The translations under genes and the position numbers were made by a program. Under the pieces are notes generated by a model that was not told the origin of the DNA, searched no databases, and saw only the letters and a program-made list of their open reading frames with translations. DNA of 64,000 nucleotides, taken from Methanobacterium sp. UBA353 (GTDB taxonomy: Archaea; Methanobacteriota; Methanobacteria; Methanobacteriales; Methanobacteriaceae). Shown here piece after piece: positions 57,985 to 64,000 of the stretch (position 1 is the stretch's first letter; each line of letters opens with the position of its first letter). The stretch lies in assembly GCA_002496805.1 (NCBI GenBank), contig DALO01000016.1:1-64000 (forward strand), given 5' to 3'.

Positions 57985-58098
57985 ATATATAAAAATGAGG
58001 GGGCACCCCCCGTATGAGGGGCAAATTACCATATGAATACTATCTGTATTGTTGGTTTGGTAAGAGCGTGTGAAAAGTAAAAAATCGTTGACGATCGT
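57985..58098 (+). ncRNA. Candidate small RNA: promoter followed by a GC-rich hairpin
   Basis: A TATA-like GATATATAAAAA (about 57984-57995) is followed by an unusually GC-rich stretch. GGGGG (57999-58003) can pair with CCCCC after a 2-base loop, or CCCC (58008-58011) can pair with GGGG (58018-58021) around GTATGA. A palindrome GACGATCGTC at 58090-58099 ends the region at the stop codon of truD. GC-rich islands in AT-rich intergenic DNA often mark structured RNAs in archaea, but the hairpin could also be a terminator for copA or truD. The rest of 57827-57984 shows nothing. Confidence 0.3.
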
Positions 58099-59352
58099 CT
58101 AATATACTTCTTTCTTCATAACTTCTCTTAAAACACTTGTTGCATAAGCCCCCTTGGGGATCGAAAACCCTACAATAACCCCGTTTTCAGATGTTTCAGC
58201 AGAAACATCCCATATTTTGAATCGGATTGGGCGTCTGATCCCATGACTTCCTAATTTTGGCATTTTCAGCAATTTGAAATCTTCTAGTTTGAGATTTTCT
58301 TCATTCAGTATCTTTTGTTCCATTTCTCCCAGTTTCCCTCCAGCAAGAGGTACTTTACTGCCGAATAGTGGAGCTGATGGATGGGCTTGGAATTCTTTAA
58401 TCCTATTATCTATTTTTTCAGGGTCAAAATCATGGATAAGATGTTCTTCATTGTCAATTAGAATGTCCCCTTCAATGAATTGATCTATTCCCAGTTTCGT
58501 GCGTTCACTGACTGCCCGGTTAAACAAGTATGATTGGTATGCATGGACAAACATCCTGCTTAATGGTTTGGGTAGACTTTTAAGTGCCAAAATATATGAT
58601 TTTTCATCCAATTCTTCTTTCTTTTTCTTTTCTTTGATAAGCATACGCAACATCATCTTTTCATACCGCATCCCACTGGGCATGGCCTCCAATGCCTCTT
58701 CCAACTCCCCTTCCCCATATAACATTCGAGCTTCCTGAATATGCGTTGGTTCAGTATCGTAAGGGTATCCTATGTAACGATCAACAGCTGCTTTCACTCC
58801 ACCCTTGATTAGGGCTTTACCCACCAAGTGAGTGTTGGGGCGATTCTTTCCAAAACGCTGATATCCGTAATAGTTAGGCACTCCCCTATTTTTTAACTGT
58901 TCCAGAATTTCTTCTGCTCTGTTTATTGCTAAATCCGGATCTTCAACATTCCCAATCATTAAACGGAACTTGTTTCCAACCAGTTGGCCTATGCGTAATT
59001 TTTTCTCGTTGGGAACTACTTTCATTATCTTTACATGATGAAGTTTATCTCCCAGCCCCTGTAATTCTTCCGGAGTTTTGTTACTTACGCATATCCATTG
59101 ACGAGTCACAGCTGATTTATCTTTCATTCCAGCAAAACCCATCTGCTTTCTATTTATTCCAAGCTCTCGAGCAATGTCTAAAACTACATCTAAGGTATTT
59201 CGACCTTCTTTTTCAATCCAAAGCCATGTGTTTGGCCCTTTCCCACTAGGGTTGGTTATTGGAATTTCTTCCACATAAAAATCTTCATTTTTAGTTCTGA
59301 TCTGCCCCCCAATTCCTTTTTGGGAGGTTAAATATGTTTCTGCGTTTAACAT
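58099..59352 (-). CDS. truD: tRNA pseudouridine synthase D
   Basis: The 417-residue TruD-family enzyme, archaeal type, has [17 protein letters not shown] with the catalytic Asp near residue 76, [23 protein letters not shown] near 160, and the long TRUD insert ending [18 protein letters not shown] near 275. It isomerises a uridine in tRNA (position 13 in the characterised enzymes). It stands alone and diverges from hisF. Confidence 0.92.
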   Translation of the reverse strand: MLNAETYLTSQKGIGGQIRTKNEDFYVEEIPITNPSGKGPNTWLWIEKEGRNTLDVVLDIARELGINRKQMGFAGMKDKSAVTRQWICVSNKTPEELQGLGDKLHHVKIMKVVPNEKKLRIGQLVGNKFRLMIGNVEDPDLAINRAEEILEQLKNRGVPNYYGYQRFGKNRPNTHLVGKALIKGGVKAAVDRYIGYPYDTEPTHIQEARMLYGEGELEEALEAMPSGMRYEKMMLRMLIKEKKKKEELDEKSYILALKSLPKPLSRMFVHAYQSYLFNRAVSERTKLGIDQFIEGDILIDNEEHLIHDFDPEKIDNRIKEFQAHPSAPLFGSKVPLAGGKLGEMEQKILNEENLKLEDFKLLKMPKLGSHGIRRPIRFKIWDVSAETSENGVIVGFSIPKGAYATSVLREVMKKEVY

Positions 59353-59480
59353 GCTGATTTACCACATCGATATTCGTTTCCTTCAAAACAATTCAAATCA
59401 TATTCCTACTTGCGCTGTTGATTTTTTATAGAACTGTCATGATATAATAACCACATGCATAGAAATACGGAGATTAAGTT

Positions 59481-60245
59481 ATGACAACTGTGAAGATAAT
59501 GCCATGTCTAGACATGAAAGATGGTCGTGTAGTTAAAGGGATTCATTTTGCGGATTTAAAAGATGCCGGTGACCCAGTTGAAAGCGCAGAATTATATCAA
59601 AATGAAGGTGCAGATGAATTGGCCATCTTGGACATTGCAGCCACTCTCCAAAACCGAAAAACTCGTTTAGAATGGGTTAAAAACGTGTCTTCGGTTATTG
59701 ATATTCCCCTGACAGTTGGAGGGGGAATTTCAAATCTAGAGGATATTAAACTGATTTTAGATGCTGGGGCTGATAATATTTCCATAAGCAGTGCTGCTGT
59801 GAAAAATCCGGACCTTATCCAGGAAGCAGCAGACGAATATGGGAAAGACACACTTACCGTGGCCATTGATGGGTGTCGTAACACTGCCATGCCTTCAGGA
59901 TTTGAAGTGGTGATAGCCGGAGGCACTAAAAAAACAGGTATTGACGCTGCTGAATGGGCTAAAAAATGTCAAAAGCTTGGTGCAGGAGTCATATTACCCA
60001 CCAGCATGGATGGAGATGGAACACAAGAAGGATATGATCTAGAATACACCCGATCAATTTCAAACGCTGTGAACATTCCAGTTATAGCATCTGGTGGTGC
60101 TGGAAAACTTTCTGATTTTAAAAAAGCTGTTATAGAGGGTGGTGCATCTATACTGTTAGCTGCATCAGTTTTCCATTATCGCTTGTTAAGTGTTAAAAAA
60201 GTTAAAGAGTATTTGCAGGAAAATGGAATTAACGTGTATTTTTAA
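59481..60245 (+). CDS. hisF: Imidazole glycerol phosphate synthase subunit HisF (or close paralog)
   Basis: The 254-residue TIM barrel begins VKIMPCLDMKDGRVVKGIHF with the catalytic Asp near residue 11. The second catalytic Asp is in TVAIDGCRN near 133, and the phosphate loops are PLTVGGGISNLEDI and PVIASGGAGKLSDF. ILPTSMDGDGTQEGYD is the HisF signature. The DIAATLQNR and IHFADLKDAG stretches differ somewhat from standard HisF (which has DITAS), so this may be a second, diverged copy. No other his gene is adjacent. Confidence 0.8.
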   Translation: MTTVKIMPCLDMKDGRVVKGIHFADLKDAGDPVESAELYQNEGADELAILDIAATLQNRKTRLEWVKNVSSVIDIPLTVGGGISNLEDIKLILDAGADNISISSAAVKNPDLIQEAADEYGKDTLTVAIDGCRNTAMPSGFEVVIAGGTKKTGIDAAEWAKKCQKLGAGVILPTSMDGDGTQEGYDLEYTRSISNAVNIPVIASGGAGKLSDFKKAVIEGGASILLAASVFHYRLLSVKKVKEYLQENGINVYF

Positions 60246-60401
60246 GACAATTTAGTGATCTATTTTTTAAAAATCTATATTTACAGCATATTAACAGATG
60301 TATTGAGGAAAATTTTTACAAAAAAAATTCATCTTGTCCCATAGAAGACTACGATAACTTATATAATGGTATTGATAAAAATTCGTCTTTGAGGCGATTG
60401 G

Positions 60402-61184
60402 TTGAAAAGAAAATTAAAGTACTTAGAAAATTTAGTAAAAAAACTCAAAAATGATATAAAGAGTCACAAACACCATAAATCTATTTTAGGAATGTTTACA
60501 GTATTTTGCCTATTTTTTATAGTTATAATACCTCTATATAATATTTACTCCGTAGAAACCTCCCACTTACAACCAACCACCAGAGACGTGTTAGGGAATG
60601 AGTCATATGGTTTTGTGGTAAAGGAAGGGCCTTATGGGAACTCCACTTCACCAGTTAAAATCGCGTATATTATCGGACAACATCCTCGTGAACACTTTGC
60701 CCACAAAGCTGTTGCGGAGAATGTTAAAGAACAATCCCCTCATTTTAAATACTGTTACTACCTCTATTATATTAATGTAACCAGTTACAGTGATGATTTT
60801 GACATCGGCCGAATGAATGGACAAATACTATCAAATAATTATGTGGTTCCCGATATTACTAAGGAAAATTTCGATTTTGCTGTGGATGTCCATGGAACTG
60901 ATGGAGAGTACTCCACAAGAGTTTTCCTGTTTACCCCTATAGAAAAAGGTACTTCTTTAGACGTAGCATTGGAATTAACCAACATTGTTGATGGTGTTCC
61001 CTATTATCAAGCACCTACCTCCAGCAGTCCTGAATTTACTACCATTCCTCTGATCAATAATGGAATACCTACCATTGTGTATGAGTCTTTTACTGCTCAG
61101 CCCTATAACAATATCAAAAAACAGGACAAGAAATTTATTTTAGGCGTTGATAAGCTAAATTTTAAGCCTAACCCCTGTTATTAA
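60402..61184 (+). CDS. Membrane-anchored M14-like metallohydrolase
   Basis: The 260-residue protein has a very basic cytoplasmic N-terminus (about 1-28), one transmembrane helix (ILGMFTVFCLFFIVIIPLYNIY) and an outer domain. That domain has AYIIGQHPREHFAHKAV near residue 95 (HxxE-like zinc motif), FAVDVHGTDGEY near 165 and GIPTIVYESFT near 228 (candidate catalytic Glu), matching the zinc carboxypeptidase/deacylase (M14) plan. The substrate is unknown; a cell-wall peptide is conceivable. TTG start at 60402. The upstream TATA-like TATATAATGG is near 60360. Confidence 0.6.
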   Translation: MKRKLKYLENLVKKLKNDIKSHKHHKSILGMFTVFCLFFIVIIPLYNIYSVETSHLQPTTRDVLGNESYGFVVKEGPYGNSTSPVKIAYIIGQHPREHFAHKAVAENVKEQSPHFKYCYYLYYINVTSYSDDFDIGRMNGQILSNNYVVPDITKENFDFAVDVHGTDGEYSTRVFLFTPIEKGTSLDVALELTNIVDGVPYYQAPTSSSPEFTTIPLINNGIPTIVYESFTAQPYNNIKKQDKKFILGVDKLNFKPNPCY

Positions 61185-61288
61185 TCCTATAAATTAATTA
61201 CAATCTAAGTATTTGATTTCATGACCCATCTAAATATCTGCTTTCATTGTTAATTGGTTTAAGGCTGACTGTTGATTGCCAGTCACAA

Positions 61289-61327
61289 TCTATAAATATT
61301 AAACAAAGACAATGTGTAATTAACACA
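61289..61327 (+). promoter_or_regulatory. Promoter and palindromic operator of the HTH-ferredoxin regulator
   Basis: A TATA box (TCTATAAATATT, 61289-61300) is followed 12 bases later by the palindrome TGTGTAATTAACACA (61313-61327). The palindrome sits where transcription should start, 12 bases before the gene. It differs in one base from the operator upstream of fwdF (22093-22107, minus strand). Autoregulation is the natural reading. Confidence 0.55.
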
Positions 61328-61339
61328 CATGGTGGGAGA

Positions 61340-61804
61340 ATGCCTAAACATATAGCATCTGGATTAAAGTACTTGGCAGCAGTGAAGCTCAGAGAACAAG
61401 GTTATTTTCAGAAAGATATTGCAAACAAACTCGGGATGGATCGTTCCACAGTTTCTCACTATTTAAACGGTAGAAATCTTTCATGGAGCTCTATTGAAGT
61501 TGCAGAATCCATTACCAGTTGTTGTAATCATGATTTTTTGTATTTAACTTACTCTTTAACGAAAGATATTGATAACACTAAGACTATCGTTGGGATACTA
61601 GTCGAACAGGAATTTCAGGCAGTTGTGGGAGACACTTGCATTGGTTGTGGTCTTTGCGTTGATGTTTGCCTTATGGATAACATTTCTATTGTTGATTTAA
61701 AATGTCAAATAGATATTGAAGGATGTTGTGGGTGTTTAGATTGTCAGACCAACTGTCCTACAAATTCTATACAGATTTTGGAAATTCAAAGTCCTAATAA
61801 ATGA
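61340..61804 (+). CDS. Transcriptional regulator: HTH domain fused to a 2x[4Fe-4S] ferredoxin
   Basis: The protein is 154 residues. The N-terminal helix-turn-helix is FQKDIANKLGMDRSTVSHYLNG (about 23-44), and a middle helical linker spans 50-95. The C-terminal ferredoxin domain has CIGCGLCVDVC (100-110) and CCGCLDCQTNCP (129-140). It probably senses redox state or electron supply through the clusters. ATG 61340 is chosen since the TTG at 61247 would place the promoter inside the gene. The palindrome in its own promoter recurs before fwdF, which makes the fwd operon a likely target. Confidence 0.8.
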   Translation: MPKHIASGLKYLAAVKLREQGYFQKDIANKLGMDRSTVSHYLNGRNLSWSSIEVAESITSCCNHDFLYLTYSLTKDIDNTKTIVGILVEQEFQAVVGDTCIGCGLCVDVCLMDNISIVDLKCQIDIEGCCGCLDCQTNCPTNSIQILEIQSPNK

Positions 61805-61954
61805 TTTAATTTTTTAAAAGTTAAGTTTAATCTCCAAATTTAGTTGAAAAAATTTTGGCTTACTAGGATTTTATACTTAAAAAAAAAACTTTAAATAAAT
61901 TTATTATCACATGGATAATTTCATCTAATTTTTTAAAAAAAAAATTATATTAAT

Positions 61955-62641
61955 TTAAATTCCAATAATTTTCATTACTTGTTTAACATCTTTCAGATTT
62001 TTAAGGACAAAATCCGCCCCTGTTTTTTTTAATTCACTTGTAGAATACATTCCAGTTGCAACAGCAATAGTAAAAAGATTAAAAGGTTTAGCTGCTTCCA
62101 CATCTCTAGGAGTATCTCCGATTATGAATATTTGATTACCTTTATAGCCATGTAATCTTCGAGCACGTTTCAAGGCTTTTTCAACCAGACAAGGTCTTTT
62201 GGGGCTGTCACTACCAAACCCACCAAAAGAAAAAAACCCATCTAGCCCAACTTGGCCCAGTTTAGCATAAGCAATTGGCTCTAAATTTCCTGTTGTGAGG
62301 CCTAAAAGAATATTTTCTTTTTTTAGTTGTTTTAAAAGGTTATTTACCCCGTACAATGCTCTTACGTTCTCTCGGTGCACATTTGCCAAGTAATCCTGAA
62401 CCATGTAATCGAGGCAATCCTGGAAGTTATCTTCAATAACCTTTTCAGGTATTCCCCCTATTTCAAGGACTTCTCGCAATATTTGAGGGTCAGTCTTACC
62501 TGCATAGTTTATACCACTGATATCCTCTTCCATCCCATAGAATTTGCTTACTGCATGTACAAATGCCATGTAATGGCAACGGGCTCCCTGGACAAGAGTC
62601 CCATCAATGTCAAAAAGGGTTAAAATTTCATTATCAACCAT
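61955..62641 (-). CDS. HAD-family phosphatase (phosphoglycolate phosphatase-like)
   Basis: This is a HAD hydrolase of about 228 residues with the nucleophile motif LFDIDGTLVQGA near residue 8, motif II LGLTTGN near 115, and motif III/IV IFIIGDTPRDVEAAKPFNLFTIAVATG near 172. A helical cap lies at about 20-90. The substrate is unknown; phosphoglycolate or sugar phosphates are typical. GGAGAT lies 5 bases before ATG 62641; the TTG at 62644 is an alternative. Confidence 0.82.
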   Translation of the reverse strand: MVDNEILTLFDIDGTLVQGARCHYMAFVHAVSKFYGMEEDISGINYAGKTDPQILREVLEIGGIPEKVIEDNFQDCLDYMVQDYLANVHRENVRALYGVNNLLKQLKKENILLGLTTGNLEPIAYAKLGQVGLDGFFSFGGFGSDSPKRPCLVEKALKRARRLHGYKGNQIFIIGDTPRDVEAAKPFNLFTIAVATGMYSTSELKKTGADFVLKNLKDVKQVMKIIGI

Positions 62642-62727
62642 CAAAATCTCCTTGTTTAATTTTATCTAGAATATGAGGATTAATTTCAGCCAGTTCTTTC
62701 AAACTTCATACTAACATACGAATGAAA

Positions 62728-64000
62728 TTAATTTCTTGATAAGAGGTCTGCTGCAGCATTTTCAGCCATTTGCATCACTTCAGCCTCATCCAGGACTAAA
62801 ACTTCTCTTTCAAGCATTAAAATCTTCCCATTACATATAACCGTATTAACATCTTTCCCTTCTGCAGAATATACTAAATGAGATATTGGATTACGGTAAG
62901 GAGTTAGATGAGGCGTATTCATATCAATTAAGACCAGATCTGCTTTCTTGCCAACTTCTATTGTACCAATCTCTTTTTCCATACCCAATGCAGTGGCACC
63001 ATTAATTGTGGCCATTTCAAGTACTTTACTAGCTGGTAAGACCGTAGGATCCAGTGTACGAACCTTTTGTAGTAAACTGGAAGTTTTCATCTCTTGAAAG
63101 AGGTCAAGATTATTGTTAGATGCAACTCCATCAGTTCCCAAAGATACACATATTCCATTGGCAAGCATATCGGAAACTGGGGAAATACCAGAAGCTAATT
63201 TCATATTACTCAGAGGATTATGAGATATTTTAACATCATTATCATTTATTAAGGCTATTTCAGCCCCAGATAACCATACAGAATGGGCTGCTATTACATC
63301 AGGACCTAAAAAGTTAAGGTCTTCCAAATATTCAAAAGGTCTCTTTTTCCTATCATTCAAACTGTCTTCAACTTCTTTTTCAGTTTCAGATACATGTATG
63401 TGAATTTTAAGACCATTTTCATCAGCTTTTTTGCGAACCCAGTTTAAAAGTTCAGGTGAACAAGTATAAGGAGTGTGAGGTCCTAGCGATACTTGAACTC
63501 TACCATCAGCAGTGTTATGACATTTTTTTATGATGCGCAGCGTTTCTTTGTATTCATCCTTCCTTTTATCCTCATCAAATAAGTCTATCATTCCGTGACA
63601 TAAAAGTCCCCTGATCCCAGATTCATCAATAGCTTGGGCAACTTCATCCATGAAGAAATACATGTCATTACAAGTTGTGGTTCCTGATTTGATCATCTCC
63701 AGTGCAGACAGAAGCGCCCCCACATAACAGTGTTCCCCTTCTAAATTAGATTCCACCGGCCATATATGATCATTTAACCATTTATCAAGAGGTAAATCAT
63801 CAGCCAAACCTCTCATGAGGCTCATGGGAAGATGAGTGTGAGTGTTAACTAGGCCAGGGATTAAAACCTTACCATCAGCATCAATTACTTCATCAGCACC
63901 AGTTGAACCTTTACGCGTTATGTCAACGATTTTATCGTCTTCGATAAGCACTGATCCTCTTCGAACATCTTCATCAACGATTATGCTGTTTTTTATTAGA
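62728..64000 (-). CDS. dadD: 5'-deoxyadenosine / MTA / SAH deaminase, N-terminus cut by the window edge
   Basis: The reading frame stays open past an internal GTG at 63951 to the window edge (LIKNSIIVDEDVRRGSVLIEDD), so only the first residue or few are missing. Motifs are GLVNTHTHLPMSLMRGLADDLPLDKWL (HxH), HIHVSETEKEVED, HSVWLSGAE, KISHNPLSNMKLASG and VSLGTDGVASNNNLDLFQEM. In methanogens this family deaminates 5'-deoxyadenosine, methylthioadenosine and S-adenosylhomocysteine. It recycles by-products of radical SAM and methyltransferase reactions, both abundant in this window. Confidence 0.88.
   Translation of the reverse strand, partial: LIKNSIIVDEDVRRGSVLIEDDKIVDITRKGSTGADEVIDADGKVLIPGLVNTHTHLPMSLMRGLADDLPLDKWLNDHIWPVESNLEGEHCYVGALLSALEMIKSGTTTCNDMYFFMDEVAQAIDESGIRGLLCHGMIDLFDEDKRKDEYKETLRIIKKCHNTADGRVQVSLGPHTPYTCSPELLNWVRKKADENGLKIHIHVSETEKEVEDSLNDRKKRPFEYLEDLNFLGPDVIAAHSVWLSGAEIALINDNDVKISHNPLSNMKLASGISPVSDMLANGICVSLGTDGVASNNNLDLFQEMKTSSLLQKVRTLDPTVLPASKVLEMATINGATALGMEKEIGTIEVGKKADLVLIDMNTPHLTPYRNPISHLVYSAEGKDVNTVICNGKILMLEREVLVLDEAEVMQMAENAAADLLSRN

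Noticed and set aside
61247..61339. Upstream TTG start adding 31 residues to the HTH-ferredoxin regulator
   Set aside because: It would place a clear TATA box and palindromic operator inside the coding region, and the added residues do not look like the family.

Overview
The window is archaeal and almost certainly from a mesophilic Methanobacterium or a close relative (order Methanobacteriales). The evidence is a complete formylmethanofuran dehydrogenase operon, the large subunit of archaeal DNA polymerase D, class I lysyl-tRNA synthetase, a Sec61-beta type SecG, the swivel subunit of phosphomevalonate dehydratase, DUF5518-type membrane proteins, AT-rich DNA with archaeal TATA boxes, and strong GGAGGTGA-type ribosome binding sites often paired with TTG or GTG starts. 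No rRNA, tRNA or CRISPR array was recognised.

The left half (about 0.2-34 kb) reads as one molybdenum/tungsten supply-and-use island. It starts with a surface protein, a methyltransferase and a DUF364 protein (0.2-4.7 kb). Next comes a long unit with a methyltransferase, a FecBCD/BtuFCD-type ABC importer, an FmdE protein, a second DUF364 protein, two more methyltransferases and a second FmdE protein (5.0-12.3 kb). A molybdate/tungstate ModABC transporter follows (12.6-15.4 kb). On the minus strand lie two small paralogs of unknown function and the fwdFGDBAC operon (15.4-21.9 kb), which encodes the W/Mo enzyme that fixes CO2 in methanogenesis. Then come a ModE regulator, MobB and MoaA for the pterin cofactor (22.5-25.1 kb) and a bacterial-looking NAD(P)-type formate dehydrogenase pair (25.2-29.8 kb). 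After these are an AhpD-like protein, FdhD, a sugar-phosphate isomerase, a LysR-like regulator with a ligand-binding domain, and a PfkB kinase.

Three promoters in the island (before the surface protein, before the ABC-importer unit and before modA) share a palindromic element. It has 7-base half-sites separated by exactly 10 bases, and the 10-base spacer is the TATA box. This ties the uncharacterised FmdE/DUF364/methyltransferase genes to the molybdate transporter as a likely common regulon. A second, different operator (TGTGTAATYAACACA) occurs both before fwdF and in the promoter of an HTH-ferredoxin regulator near the right end (61.3 kb). The fwdF mRNA leader can form two stacked hairpins that run into its Shine-Dalgarno sequence.

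The right half is mostly housekeeping: thiC, lysS, a CGSC (UGSC-family) protein with its partner, a membrane protein, a yeast-type cytosine deaminase, anaerobic ribonucleotide reductase, polD large subunit, secG and purB. These are followed by two membrane proteins built from three internal repeats, the phosphomevalonate dehydratase small subunit and three DUF5518 membrane proteins. A decayed insertion sequence with recognisable inverted ends (52.85-53.71 kb) lies before an amidohydrolase, a copper P-type ATPase with a YHS protein, truD, hisF, an M14-like membrane hydrolase, the HTH-ferredoxin regulator, a HAD phosphatase and a 5'-deoxyadenosine/MTA/SAH deaminase cut by the window edge. The first 19 bases of the window match the end of the same insertion sequence type.
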